Source: CBDEGK01 sp965237855
GTDB taxonomy: Bacteria > Pseudomonadota > Gammaproteobacteria > Pseudomonadales > Halieaceae
NCBI GenBank assembly: GCA_965237855.1
Contig: CBDEGK010000004.1
Coordinates: 992,001-1,056,000, forward strand
Length of the DNA stretch: 64,000 bases
Reading direction: 5' to 3'
The stretch's first letter is position 1. Each line of letters opens with the position of its first letter. Of this stretch, positions 7,989-17,133 are shown one piece after another. Under the pieces are notes generated by a model. That model was not told where the DNA came from and made no database searches. It saw only the letters and a program-made list of their open reading frames with translations. A program made the translations under genes and the position numbers.

Positions 7989-8852
7989 ATGTCTTATAGC
8001 GATATCTGGTATAAAAGCCACGATGGCCTTCAACTCTATGCCCGGGATTACGCCGACAAAACCTCGGCAGATAAATCAGCAGACGTAATTGTTTGCCTGC
8101 CTGGACTGACCCGCAACTCGGCGGATTTTGACGGGCTTAGCGAGCAATTGGGCAATGGCAGTCGAAAAATTGCCCTCGACTTTCGAGGCCGCGGACGGTC
8201 TGCCTATGACCCCAACCCGGAGCACTACACACCCGCAGTCTATGTCCAGGATGTATTGACCTTATTGGACCAACTGGCACTCGAGCAAGTCGTCCTTGTC
8301 GGCACATCCCTCGGCGGACTTGTGGCCATGGTGGCGGCGACCCTGTTTCCGCAACGACTACGTGCCGTCATCCTGAATGACATTGGACCCGAGCTTGACC
8401 CAGTCGGCGTCGCGCGGATTCAAAGCTACGTCGGTGATATCAAGCCCATCCATAACTGGGATGAGGCCATCAGCAGAACGCGGGAGATCAACGAAATCGC
8501 ATTTCCCGACCTGGGCAATGTTGAATGGCGAGAAATGGCGCACAACATGTATCGGGAAACCGCGGAAGGAGAGCTTGAACTCACCTATGACCCGGCAATA
8601 GCGCAGGCACCCGTGCCCACTGACTCCGCTGAAAGCCCCAACTTGTGGCCATTCTTCGACAGCCTTAGCCCCATACCCACGCTACTGATTCGCGGCGCTC
8701 AGTCAGATATTCTCAGTTCTGACTGCGCGGCTGAGATGCAACAGCGAAAACCGAATATGATCTTTGTTGAAGTGTCGCAACGTGGCCACGCGCCTCTCCT
8801 GACGGAACCTGAGTGTCTGTCCGCAATAGAGCAGTTCTTGATCAGTCTATGA
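7989..8852 (+). CDS. Alpha/beta-fold hydrolase
   Basis: A 287-residue alpha/beta hydrolase without a signal peptide. The nucleophile elbow is GTSLGG (Ser107). The acid is probably the Asp in RGAQSDILS and the histidine lies in QRGHAPLL near the C terminus. LPGLTRNSADFDGL supplies the oxyanion region, and DFRGRGRS is the conserved loop after strand 4. It lies 12 nt behind the TonB-dependent receptor and probably shares its TetR-controlled promoter. Ester, lactone or C-C bond hydrolysis are all possible. Confidence 0.88.
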   Translation: MSYSDIWYKSHDGLQLYARDYADKTSADKSADVIVCLPGLTRNSADFDGLSEQLGNGSRKIALDFRGRGRSAYDPNPEHYTPAVYVQDVLTLLDQLALEQVVLVGTSLGGLVAMVAATLFPQRLRAVILNDIGPELDPVGVARIQSYVGDIKPIHNWDEAISRTREINEIAFPDLGNVEWREMAHNMYRETAEGELELTYDPAIAQAPVPTDSAESPNLWPFFDSLSPIPTLLIRGAQSDILSSDCAAEMQQRKPNMIFVEVSQRGHAPLLTEPECLSAIEQFLISL

Positions 8853-8919
8853 CGCTGGTGGGAGTTAGTGGGGCCGCGCAGGTCCGCACGAGCCCCTCGA
8901 TTTTGATGCTGTTTTGATA

Positions 8920-9005
8920 TGGTGCCGAAGGCGGGACTTGAACCCGCACGAGCATAGCTCACCACCCCCTCAAGATGGCGTGTCTACCAATTCCACCACT
9001 TCGGC
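8920..9005 (-). tRNA. tRNA-Leu (GAG anticodon)
   Basis: An 86-nt class II tRNA with encoded CCA, acceptor GCCGAAG/CTTCGGC and a long variable arm. The anticodon loop TTGAGGG reads GAG. It lies 16 nt beyond secG on the same strand, the position of leuU in E. coli. The 67 nt between this tRNA and the hydrolase gene hold no convincing terminator. Confidence 0.96.
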
Positions 9006-9021
9006 TTGTTTCTTCTCCCAC

Positions 9022-9393
9022 CTACTCCACAGGTACGTTGGGAATATCACTGTCATCCGCAAACATTCCAGCGGGAACGTCCTCTTCCACGACTGGTAGT
9101 TCCTGTTCGAAAGAATGCTCTGCCGTCGGTGTCAGCAGGCTCAGATCATCGACCGGCTGGGCGTTGTCCTTGGCCACAATGGCCAGGCCAAAACTGGTGG
9201 CGAAGAACGCAATCGCCAGGACCGCAGTGGCCTTGGTCAGTACGTTGCCGCCGCCGTCGGCTCCAAACAGGGTCTGCGAGGCACCCGCGCCAAAGGAGGC
9301 ACCCATCTCGGCACCCTTTCCTTGTTGCAGCATGATCAGGCCAATAATGGCCAGGGCGATCAGCAAGTGAGCAATCAAAATTAACTGTTCCAT
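9022..9393 (-). CDS. secG: Preprotein translocase subunit SecG
   Basis: A 123-residue SecG, the small partner of SecYE that assists membrane translocation. Two transmembrane helices (about 3-22 and 52-72) flank the conserved LMLQQGKGAEMGASFGAGAS motif and GADGGGNVLTKAT. The C-terminal tail is acidic. It sits between tpiA (8 nt) and tRNA-Leu. Confidence 0.96.
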   Translation of the reverse strand: MEQLILIAHLLIALAIIGLIMLQQGKGAEMGASFGAGASQTLFGADGGGNVLTKATAVLAIAFFATSFGLAIVAKDNAQPVDDLSLLTPTAEHSFEQELPVVEEDVPAGMFADDSDIPNVPVE

Positions 9394-9401
9394 AATCTCT
9401 T

Positions 9402-10151
9402 CTATCCCGCAGCGTTTACTATCGCTGCAAATTCCTGTGCATCAAGGGCTGCACCGCCCACCAGGCCACCGTCGATATCGACCTGGGAAAACAATTCTTT
9501 GGCGTTCGCTGCCTTGACGCTGCCGCCATACAGCAAGCGTATCTGTTCAGCCGTCTCGCCAAGGCTGTCCCGCAATACCCCGCGGATAAACCTGTGCATC
9601 TCCTGGGCCTGTCCCGGTGTCGCGGTTTTGCCGGTGCCAATGGCCCAAACTGGCTCATAGGCAATCACATCGCTTGCCGTCAACCCGGGTAACAGCGCTT
9701 GCAACTGCTCAGCCACCACGGTTTCAGCTTCACCCCGCTCGCGCTGCTGCAGGGTTTCACCCACACAGGCAACCGGCACCAGTCCCGCTGCTTTCGCCGC
9801 AGCGCATTTTACCGCCACCAGCTCACTGCTTTCAGCCTGCGCCTGGCGCCGCTCGGAGTGGCCCAAAATAACCCGGTCACAGCCAAGGTCTGCCAGCATT
9901 GCTGCGGAGACTTCTCCCGTATGCGCACCGGACTCGTACTCACTGCAGTTTTGGCCGCCGACCGCGACATTGGACGCCGTCGTTAGCCTTACCGCGAGCG
10001 GCAGATACACAGACGGCGGACAAACCGCGATCTCTGCTGACGCTCCCTCACACAATGGAATCAGTTGCTGCAATAGCTCGCCGACAAAGTCAGCGCTGCC
10101 ATGCATCTTCCAGTTACCAATCACCAAGCATTGCCTTACGGTTGATGGCAT
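9402..10151 (-). CDS. tpiA: Triosephosphate isomerase
   Basis: A 249-residue TIM-barrel enzyme interconverting dihydroxyacetone phosphate and glyceraldehyde-3-phosphate. NWKMHG carries the substrate-binding Lys, ILGHSERR the catalytic His, and AYEPVWAIGTGKTATP the catalytic Glu and the mobile loop 6. The chosen ATG has GGGAG 5 nt upstream; an earlier in-frame start at 10298 would run into glmM. It lies 79 nt beyond glmM and just before secG. Confidence 0.97.
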   Translation of the reverse strand: MPSTVRQCLVIGNWKMHGSADFVGELLQQLIPLCEGASAEIAVCPPSVYLPLAVRLTTASNVAVGGQNCSEYESGAHTGEVSAAMLADLGCDRVILGHSERRQAQAESSELVAVKCAAAKAAGLVPVACVGETLQQRERGEAETVVAEQLQALLPGLTASDVIAYEPVWAIGTGKTATPGQAQEMHRFIRGVLRDSLGETAEQIRLLYGGSVKAANAKELFSQVDIDGGLVGGAALDAQEFAAIVNAAG

Positions 10152-10230
10152 GGAATCTCCCGGACGCAAAACGGCGGCAATCTTACCCAAGAAGTCCCGA
10201 ACATACAAGCAGCGAGCGGCCTGCTGGCCG

Positions 10231-11565
10231 CTACAGCAGGGCCTCCACGCGCTGGGCCAGTTCTCCGCAAAGCTTCTCAACCTGGGCGGATTCTTCACCC
10301 TCCACCATTACCCGCACCACGGGTTCGGTGCCGGAAGGCCGCAACAGTACACGGCCGCGCTCGCCCAGCTGAAGTTCCACTTCAGCCACCGCGGCATTGA
10401 GATCGTCATTGTCCTTCAGCGAACCGTTATTACCGGCCTTCACATTGATCATATGCTGGGGAAATTTATTCATACCCGCTTTCAAGCTGGCCAGGCTCTC
10501 CCCGGTATTCTTCATCGCCTGCAGCACCTGTAGCGCTGCTACCATTCCGTCTCCCGTGGTGGAGAGCTCGGCACAAATAACATGGCCGGAGGATTCACCC
10601 CCCAATAACCATTGACGCTCTTGCATCATCTCAATCACATGACGGTCACCTACGCTGGCGCGAACAAAATCGATACCCTGCTCCCGCAAGGCCAGTTCCA
10701 GGCCCAAATTGGACATCAAGGTACCAACGACGCCTCTTACCTGGTGGTCGCAGGCAATAATAAATAGCAGTTCATCACCGTCAACCACCTCGCCCAAATG
10801 ATCGATAAATATGACCCGGTCACCATCACCGTCCAGGGCAATGCCAAGATCGGCTTGCTCGGCGACTACGCGCTGTTGCAGTGCCGTTAAACTTGTGGAA
10901 CCAACATCCCGATTAATGTTGAAGCCATCAGGCTCGGCACCGGTAACGATCAGTTCCGCTGCCAATTCACGCAATATGCTCGGTGCCACCAGGTACGCCG
11001 CCCCGTGGGCACAATCCACCACAATTTTGGTGCCCGCCAGGGAAAACCGATGCGGCACAGTCGATTTACAGTATTCGATGTAACGCCCAGGGGCGTCGTC
11101 GAGCCGCACGACCTTGCCCAGCTCGGAAGCGTCGACGGTCGTCAAGGGTTGGTCCAATTCTGCCTCAATGGCGCTCTCAACCGAATCGGGCAATTTGTAG
11201 CCGTCGGCGTTGAAAAACTTGATGCCATTGTCATAGTAAGGGTTGTGAGAAGCGCTGATAACAATGCCCGCCACCGCCGGTTGGGTACGGGTGACCAGGG
11301 CAATGGCCGGGGTGGGCATGGGACCTAACAGACAGACGTTGACACCCGCCGCCACCAATCCCGCTTCCAATGCCGATTCGAACATATAGCCGGAAATACG
11401 CGTGTCCTTGCCAATTACCACCGTGCAAGCCTCGTCGCTACCCGCGCGCAGCTGCTTGAACACGCGGCCGCAGGCCCAGCCCAGCTTGAGCATGAAATCT
11501 GGCGTAATCGGTGCTTCGCCAACCGGTCCGCGAATACCATCTGTACCGAAATACTGCCGACTCAT
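10231..11565 (-). CDS. glmM: Phosphoglucosamine mutase
   Basis: GlmM converts glucosamine-6-phosphate to glucosamine-1-phosphate for peptidoglycan and LPS precursors. The 444-residue protein begins RQYFGTDGIRGPVG. The phosphoserine loop is IVISASHNPYYDNG (Ser106), the Mg-binding loop is LDGDGDRVIFID, and RPSGTEPVVRVMVEG is the C-terminal phosphate-binding loop. Its start overlaps the folP stop by 4 nt, indicating translational coupling. Confidence 0.98.
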   Translation of the reverse strand: MSRQYFGTDGIRGPVGEAPITPDFMLKLGWACGRVFKQLRAGSDEACTVVIGKDTRISGYMFESALEAGLVAAGVNVCLLGPMPTPAIALVTRTQPAVAGIVISASHNPYYDNGIKFFNADGYKLPDSVESAIEAELDQPLTTVDASELGKVVRLDDAPGRYIEYCKSTVPHRFSLAGTKIVVDCAHGAAYLVAPSILRELAAELIVTGAEPDGFNINRDVGSTSLTALQQRVVAEQADLGIALDGDGDRVIFIDHLGEVVDGDELLFIIACDHQVRGVVGTLMSNLGLELALREQGIDFVRASVGDRHVIEMMQERQWLLGGESSGHVICAELSTTGDGMVAALQVLQAMKNTGESLASLKAGMNKFPQHMINVKAGNNGSLKDNDDLNAAVAEVELQLGERGRVLLRPSGTEPVVRVMVEGEESAQVEKLCGELAQRVEALL

Positions 11566-12371
11566 TCCTTACTTTCTCCCGTGTGGTCCTGCAACGCGGT
11601 TACCATGGCCACCGCATCAACGGTTGCGGCCACATCATGGGTTCTAATTATGCGCGCGCCGCGCTCCGCTGCCAATACGGCCAGGCCCAGGCTGGCGGGC
11701 AAGCGCTCATCAACCGCCCGCCCGAGAATTTTGTCGATCATGGATTTGCGCGACAGACCAACCAACAGCGGGTAACCCAGTTCAGCCAAATCCGACAGGC
11801 CTGCCAATAAAGCCAGATTGTGCTGCAGGGTTTTACCAAAGCCAAAACCCGGATCGAGCCAAATCCGCTCGCGGCCGATGCCGGCCTCTACCGACAAGCT
11901 TGCCCGCTGCTGTAGAAAGTTGCCAACCTCGGCCACCACATCTGCGTATTCGGGCGCCGTTTGCATACTGCCGGGTTCTCCCTGCATATGCATCAGGCAG
12001 ATTTCACAACCGGTCTGGGCTGCCGCCGGCAGGGCGCCAGGCCGTTGCAGGGCCCGAACATCATTGATCATCCAGGCGCCCAGGTCAGCGGCCGCCGTCA
12101 TCAGTTCCGGGGTACTGGTATCGATCGAGATGTGAACGTCCAGCTCCGAGTTTATAGCCTCCACCACCGGCAGCACCCGGTCCATTTCCACAGACAGGGG
12201 CACCGGATCCGCACCCGGTCGGGTGGATTCACCGCCGATATCGACAATGCGGGCGCCCGCAGTGACCATTTCGCGGGCACGCTGCAGGCACAATTCTAAA
12301 TCGAGAACGGCACCCTGATAGAGAGTGCCGCCATCGGAGAAGGAATCGGGGGTGGTGTTAATCACCCCCAT
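11562..12371 (-). CDS. folP: Dihydropteroate synthase
   Basis: FolP condenses p-aminobenzoate with dihydropterin pyrophosphate. It shows MGVINTTPDSFSDGG, IVDIGGESTRPGA, the LMHMQGEPGSMQ loop and LVGLSRKSMID. The first ATG (12371) lies directly at the first conserved strand, so the usual 12-17 N-terminal residues are missing. The frame is open further upstream (LTQPTHI), with only CTG codons as possible earlier starts, one overlapping the ftsH stop. Either the protein is short or it starts at a non-standard codon. Confidence 0.95.
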   Translation of the reverse strand: MGVINTTPDSFSDGGTLYQGAVLDLELCLQRAREMVTAGARIVDIGGESTRPGADPVPLSVEMDRVLPVVEAINSELDVHISIDTSTPELMTAAADLGAWMINDVRALQRPGALPAAAQTGCEICLMHMQGEPGSMQTAPEYADVVAEVGNFLQQRASLSVEAGIGRERIWLDPGFGFGKTLQHNLALLAGLSDLAELGYPLLVGLSRKSMIDKILGRAVDERLPASLGLAVLAAERGARIIRTHDVAATVDAVAMVTALQDHTGESKE

Positions 12372-12403
12372 AATGTGAGTGGGCTGAGTCAGTGTTGCTG
12401 AGC

Positions 12404-14335
12404 TCAGTGTTCTTGCGCCGGGCCACCGATGGGCCCGGTTGAATCCTTGCTGTCAGCGGACTTGCCATCGGACGCGTCGCCTTCGCTACTGCCGCCACCG
12501 CTGGCATCATCGCCCCAGTCGGCTGGCGCATCGGGCTCGCGACCCTCCATAATGGTGTCGAGTTGGCTCGCATCCAGCGTTTCGTACTTCATCAGGGCAT
12601 CGGCCATCAACTGTAACTTGTCAAAGTTTTCCTCGAGCAGTGTCTTCGCAGTCGCGTAGCATTCATCGACAATAGTGCGCACTTCCTGGTCGATATTCTT
12701 GGCGGTCTCATCCGACATGGGCTTGATCGGCTGTCCCGCTGAGCGACCCAGGAAGACTTCTTCGCTGCCCTCATCGTATTTCAGCGGGCCGAGCTTTTCC
12801 GATAAACCCCACTTGGTCACCATGTTGCGGGCAATCTCCGTGGCGCGCTCAATATCGTTGGAGGCGCCGGTAGTGACGCCATCCTTGCCCAGGGTCAATT
12901 CCTCGGCGATGCGACCGCCAAACAGGCTGCAAATCTGGCTGATGATATGGCGACGGCTGAGACTGTAGCGGTCTTCCACGGGCAGGAACATGGTTACACC
13001 CAGGGCCCGGCCGCGAGGAATAATACTAACCTTGTAAACCGGGTCGTGCTCTGGCACCAGGCGCCCAACAATGGCGTGACCCGCTTCGTGATAGGCAGTG
13101 TTTCTTTTCTCTGCCTCGGACATCACCATGGATTTGCGCTCGGCGCCCATCATGATCTTGTCCTTGGCCAATTCAAACTGTTCCATGCTCACCATGCGCA
13201 CATTGGCACGCGCCGCAAACAGGGCCGCCTCATTCACCAAGTTGGCCAGGTCAGCCCCGGAAAAGCCGGGGGTGCCGCGGGCGATGAGTGATGCTTTGAC
13301 GTCATCTGCCAGCGGTACTTTGCGCATATGCACTTTGAGAATATGTTCCCGGCCACGAATATCGGGCAGGCTCACCACCACCTGACGGTCAAAACGGCCG
13401 GGGCGCAGCAGGGCCGGGTCTAATACATCCGGGCGGTTAGTGGCGGCAATCACGATAACGCCGTCATTGCCTTCAAAGCCATCCATTTCCACCAACAGCT
13501 GGTTCAGGGTTTGTTCACGCTCATCGTGACCCCCACCGAGGCCGGCACCACGGTGCCGACCCACCGCATCGATTTCGTCGATAAAGATAATACAGGGGGC
13601 CTGTTTCTTAGCCTGGTCAAACATATCTCGGACGCGGGACGCACCCACACCGACAAACATCTCGACAAAATCAGAACCGGAAATGGTAAAGAACGGCACT
13701 TTGGCTTCACCGGCAATGGCCTTCGCCAGCAGAGTTTTACCGGTACCGGGTTGGCCCACCATCAATACGCCGCGTGGTATTCGCCCGCCAAGCCGCTGAA
13801 ATTTACCTGGGTCGCGCAGAAATTCCACCAACTCCTGTACTTCTTCCTTGGCCTCGTCGACTCCGGCCACATCCGCAAAAGTGGTATTGATCTGGTCTTC
13901 ACCCAGCAGCCGGGCCTTGCTCTTGCCAAAGCTCATGGGGCCGCCGCGGCCGCCGGCACCGCCTTGCATCTGCCGCATAAAAAACATGAACACGGCGATA
14001 ATGATCAGGATCGGGAACGAGGCCACCAGCAGTTGAGTCCACACGCTCTGTTGCTCGGGCTTGCGGCCTTCCACCTCAACCCGGTGTTCCAGCAAGTCAT
14101 CAATCAGTTTAGGATCTTCCACCATTGGCCGTACGGTTTCGAATCGCGTATTGTTGTAGCGCTCGCCGGAAATCGTGAGCCCATCAATGACTACTTTCTT
14201 AACCTGGTCGCGCTGGATCTCCTCGATAAACTGGGAATAGCCCAATTGCTCGGTGCTGGGCTTGACGTTGAAGTTCTGGAAAACAGACAACAGCACCGCC
14301 GCTATCACCAGCCACAACAGTAAATTTTTTGCCAT
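12404..14335 (-). CDS. ftsH: ATP-dependent zinc metalloprotease FtsH
   Basis: A 643-residue membrane-anchored AAA+ protease that degrades membrane and regulatory proteins. Two N-terminal helices (about 2-20 and 102-121) flank a periplasmic domain. The Walker A motif is GQPGTGKT (194-201), the Walker B is IIFIDEIDA, and the second region of homology is ATNRPDVLDPALLRPGRFD. The zinc site is HEAGH (416-420). I used the ATG giving MAKNLLLWLVIA, as in E. coli; a TTG three codons upstream is less likely. The 120-nt gap to rlmE presumably holds its promoter, which I could not define. Confidence 0.98.
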   Translation of the reverse strand: MAKNLLLWLVIAAVLLSVFQNFNVKPSTEQLGYSQFIEEIQRDQVKKVVIDGLTISGERYNNTRFETVRPMVEDPKLIDDLLEHRVEVEGRKPEQQSVWTQLLVASFPILIIIAVFMFFMRQMQGGAGGRGGPMSFGKSKARLLGEDQINTTFADVAGVDEAKEEVQELVEFLRDPGKFQRLGGRIPRGVLMVGQPGTGKTLLAKAIAGEAKVPFFTISGSDFVEMFVGVGASRVRDMFDQAKKQAPCIIFIDEIDAVGRHRGAGLGGGHDEREQTLNQLLVEMDGFEGNDGVIVIAATNRPDVLDPALLRPGRFDRQVVVSLPDIRGREHILKVHMRKVPLADDVKASLIARGTPGFSGADLANLVNEAALFAARANVRMVSMEQFELAKDKIMMGAERKSMVMSEAEKRNTAYHEAGHAIVGRLVPEHDPVYKVSIIPRGRALGVTMFLPVEDRYSLSRRHIISQICSLFGGRIAEELTLGKDGVTTGASNDIERATEIARNMVTKWGLSEKLGPLKYDEGSEEVFLGRSAGQPIKPMSDETAKNIDQEVRTIVDECYATAKTLLEENFDKLQLMADALMKYETLDASQLDTIMEGREPDAPADWGDDASGGGSSEGDASDGKSADSKDSTGPIGGPAQEH

Positions 14336-14455
14336 ATCGTTCAAGGCAGTAACCTCTATATAAACGACCGAAAAGTAATACGAACTACTTAAATCGGCTC
14401 TTTCGGGTGAAGGCTCAATGTACTACATAAGCCCATTTAGCTCCATGACAGGCGC

Positions 14456-15079
14456 TTAGGCCTTGAAATCACGGGCCACCAGGTACACCTCTCGGGAACG
14501 GGGCCGTGAAGCCGCCGGTTTACGGGTGAGCACCTTGCCAAAACTGCTCCGACAATCGCGGATCAGTTCGTCAAAACCCTCGCCCTGGAACACCTTGGAC
14601 ACAAAACCGCCACCGGGCCGCAGTACCTGTAGTGCCATATCCAGGCCCAATTCCACCAAATACATGGAGCGGGGCAGGTCTACAGCACTTATACCACTCA
14701 TATTGGGGGCCATATCAGAAATTACAAGGTCTGCCGGCTGCTCGCCGATCAGTTCACTGATTTGCTCGAAAACCGCTTCTTCCGAGAAATCTCCCTGGAT
14801 AAATTCGACACCGGCCAGGTTATCCATAGGTAGAATATCGGACGCAATCACCCGACCTTTATGTCCCACCAAATTTGCGGCCACCTGAGACCAGCCACCG
14901 GGGGCCGAACCCAGGTCTACCACGGTCATGCCGGGCAGAACTAATTGATCCTTTTCCTGCAATTCCAGGAGCTTGTAGCAGGCTCGGGAGCGGTAACCCT
15001 CGCGCTGCGCCTGCTGCACATAGGGGTCGTCACGATGTTCCTTGAGCCAGGCTTTACTGGATGATTTCTTTCGCGCCAT
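14456..15079 (-). CDS. rlmE: 23S rRNA 2'-O-methyltransferase RlmE
   Basis: A 207-residue FtsJ/RrmJ methyltransferase that modifies U2552 of 23S rRNA. The SAM-binding motif is VVDLGSAPGGWSQVA. DMAPNMSGI carries the catalytic Asp, and the KVFQGEGFDEL segment carries the catalytic Lys. The N terminus SSKAWLKEHRDDPYVQQAQ is family-typical. It is divergent from yhbY and upstream of ftsH, as in E. coli. Confidence 0.97.
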   Translation of the reverse strand: MARKKSSSKAWLKEHRDDPYVQQAQREGYRSRACYKLLELQEKDQLVLPGMTVVDLGSAPGGWSQVAANLVGHKGRVIASDILPMDNLAGVEFIQGDFSEEAVFEQISELIGEQPADLVISDMAPNMSGISAVDLPRSMYLVELGLDMALQVLRPGGGFVSKVFQGEGFDELIRDCRSSFGKVLTRKPAASRPRSREVYLVARDFKA

Positions 15080-15153
15080 GAGATTTCATTAAGACAAGAG
15101 TCCCTGTAGAATACCGCGCCCTCACTGCCCTGTCTCAATTGAGTCCTACTGCT

Positions 15154-15453
15154 ATGTCCAAAAAAGATCAGAAACAACTACGCGCCATCGGCCACAAGCT
15201 CAATCCGGTCGTCACCGTCGCCGGTAATGGGCTCAGCGAAGCCGTAATGCTGGAACTGGAGCGCGCCCTCACCGACCACGAGCTGATCAAGGTCAAGCTG
15301 GCGGTGGGTGACAAATCAGCCCGGGAAGCGGCAACCGCAGAGCTTTGCGAGAAAAGCGGGGCCGAACTGATTCAAGCGATCGGCAATGTTATTTTGATCC
15401 TGCGCAAAAGTCCTCAGCCGGACCCACGCCTGTCCAACCTGATCAAAGTCTGA
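15154..15453 (+). CDS. yhbY: YhbY-family CRM-domain RNA-binding protein
   Basis: A 99-residue protein of the CRM domain family, associated with 50S precursor assembly. HKLNPVVTVAGNGLSEAV carries the GxxG-type loop, followed by ALTDHELIKVKLAV. I chose the ATG at 15154, giving MSKKDQKQLRAIGH, which fits E. coli YhbY; a TTG 5 codons upstream is in frame. It is divergent from rlmE, the conserved arrangement. Confidence 0.94.
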   Translation: MSKKDQKQLRAIGHKLNPVVTVAGNGLSEAVMLELERALTDHELIKVKLAVGDKSAREAATAELCEKSGAELIQAIGNVILILRKSPQPDPRLSNLIKV

Positions 15454-15522
15454 CACTACTTCCGGAAGCCAGTGCGGCTGCGATACACTAGGGACAACTG
15501 AGCGAAAACAGGAAGCCCGTGT

Positions 15523-15873
15523 ATGGCATCAATTCTGCAGTTTCCCTCAAATGAACTGAAAGGATTGTCTTTCCTTGAACAACAGGTTCGAGCCTTACTT
15601 GCCCAGCGCGGCGCCGATGAACAACTGATCGACTTTGCTGCCAGCACGCTACGCGACGTCTACGAACGCCATTCCCAAGCAGAGAATTACAGCGTGGAGC
15701 TACAACTCCCCGGACAATTGAGCCAGCAGGAGGCTGAAGATCTGGCGGCTTCAGTACAGTCGGCGATGGAAGATGTTCGCAACGAGAACCACGCAATCAT
15801 GGTGCGGTTGATCGCAGAACTGGTTATGGCCGAGGTAAAAAACTTCCAGTGCCAGCGCGAACTAGACGTCTGA
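15523..15873 (+). CDS. Conserved-looking hypothetical protein, 116 residues
   Basis: A small soluble protein I cannot assign. It is helical and acidic, with a heptad-like N-terminal half (LSFLEQQVRALLAQRG) and no signal peptide, membrane segment or cysteine-rich motif; a single Cys is near the end. AGGAAG lies 8 nt before the ATG. Base composition matches its neighbours, so it is probably a real gene. It lies 65 nt upstream of the haem-protein gene, with a possible promoter between them. Confidence 0.65.
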   Translation: MASILQFPSNELKGLSFLEQQVRALLAQRGADEQLIDFAASTLRDVYERHSQAENYSVELQLPGQLSQQEAEDLAASVQSAMEDVRNENHAIMVRLIAELVMAEVKNFQCQRELDV

Positions 15874-15902
15874 TCGAATCAGGCCATTAAAGCCGGTATA
15901 GT
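15874..15902 (+). promoter_or_regulatory. Possible promoter of the haem-protein/kynureninase-like pair
   Basis: A good -10 TATAGT (15897-15902) lies 17 nt after a weak -35 TCGAAT (15874-15879). A GGGAG ribosome-binding site follows, 8 nt before the ATG. The -35 match is poor, so this is tentative. Confidence 0.35.
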
Positions 15903-15938
15903 CGCCCAAACAGCATCGGGGTACTCGGGAGTTTCAGC

Positions 15939-17126
15939 ATGCACAGGTTGGTGACAGCGTTTGATCATTGGATTCGAACCGCGTTCGTGGCCATGAATAC
16001 GGAACTGGAAGAGATCTATTTCGCCCAGCCAGACCGATCGGCGGTGGAATCAGTGGGTTCAACTATAAAAGCAGCGCTGGTCGAACAAGGTCGTGGCTAC
16101 ATCGCCGATCTGTTGGCGGAGGGTAACACCGACCAAGGCTTTGACCAGGCCTTCGATCTGCTGGGTAACGTCGGCCTGTACATGGCAGCCTGCCGACGCC
16201 ACGACATCACCGAACCTTCACGGGAGACGACTTCTCCACTGTTGGAAGCCTCTGCCCTGGCCATGCACCTGGGTCCTACACTCGGGGTCACTCCGCGTTT
16301 TGCCACCAGCCACCTGACCACCCACAACACCGCGGTCAACGGACAATACAAAACCTTTACCTCGCTGGAGGACGAGTACCTGTTCATTGAATTCAACACC
16401 CGCGGCGTGTACGCCTACAAACGGGCAGCGGATGCGCTGGTAAGAATGCTGCCGCTGGGAATCTCACATCCAACCAGCTATCACTTGCTCATGGATGCAA
16501 AAATTGCACTGGAAGATGTGGTGAAAATCAACGGGTTGCTATTTGACAAGCTGGATACCGATCGCTTTTTTTACTGTGTGCGTCCCTACTACAAACCCTA
16601 CCGGGTCGGTCAACAAGAATATCGCGGCGCCAATGCTGGCGATTTTGCCGGCATCAACGAACTGGATCTTCTGTTAGGCCTATGCGACGCCAACAATATG
16701 TCCTATTCGCAGCTACTGGTGGACAAACTTTTGTACATGATGCCCGACGACCAGGCGGACTTGCGCGATGTCATGCGCAGGGAGAGCTTACTGGATCAAT
16801 TCCTGCAGGCCGGCGAAGAACAGGCGGACACTGATTGGTACCAGCGCAACGCCGGGCTTTTTTTGAAGGTGGCAACCGTGCACGGTGAGGCTGCGAGCCA
16901 GCATCACGATCAACTGGTGCGCAAATTTATACAGGACCCCTCGGCACAATTACCGGAACAGCGGCTGGAGAATATAACCGCCAGCGGGCCACCCCTGCCG
17001 GTGCTGATCAGGGCACTGGAAAAATTACGTGACCTGAGAACCGCCGCCATGGCAGACACCGTCAGACGGGATGATATTCCCAGCCGCTACGCAGACTTTG
17101 ACCGCCTGCGCGACAGTATCAGGTAA
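15939..17126 (+). CDS. PrnB-like haem protein of the tryptophan-dioxygenase superfamily
   Basis: A 395-residue protein resembling PF08933, the family of PrnB, which rearranges 7-chlorotryptophan in pyrrolnitrin biosynthesis and is structurally related to IDO and TDO. The motif YRGANAGDFAGIN (228-240) is family-typical. QHHDQLVRKFI (321-331) fits the TDO proximal-ligand pattern H-x2-[ML]-V-x-[RK]-x-I, making His323 the likely haem ligand; I remember His313 in PrnB. It has no signal peptide, so it is cytoplasmic. A kynureninase-like PLP enzyme gene follows by 7 nt. No other pyrrolnitrin gene is near. An indole or tryptophan-derived substrate is inferred, not shown. Confidence 0.72.
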   Translation: MHRLVTAFDHWIRTAFVAMNTELEEIYFAQPDRSAVESVGSTIKAALVEQGRGYIADLLAEGNTDQGFDQAFDLLGNVGLYMAACRRHDITEPSRETTSPLLEASALAMHLGPTLGVTPRFATSHLTTHNTAVNGQYKTFTSLEDEYLFIEFNTRGVYAYKRAADALVRMLPLGISHPTSYHLLMDAKIALEDVVKINGLLFDKLDTDRFFYCVRPYYKPYRVGQQEYRGANAGDFAGINELDLLLGLCDANNMSYSQLLVDKLLYMMPDDQADLRDVMRRESLLDQFLQAGEEQADTDWYQRNAGLFLKVATVHGEAASQHHDQLVRKFIQDPSAQLPEQRLENITASGPPLPVLIRALEKLRDLRTAAMADTVRRDDIPSRYADFDRLRDSIR

Positions 17127-17133
17127 CCCCCGC

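Noticed and set aside
13511..14323. 270-residue plus-strand open frame
   Set aside because: Antisense shadow of ftsH, with composition typical of a GC-rich reverse frame.
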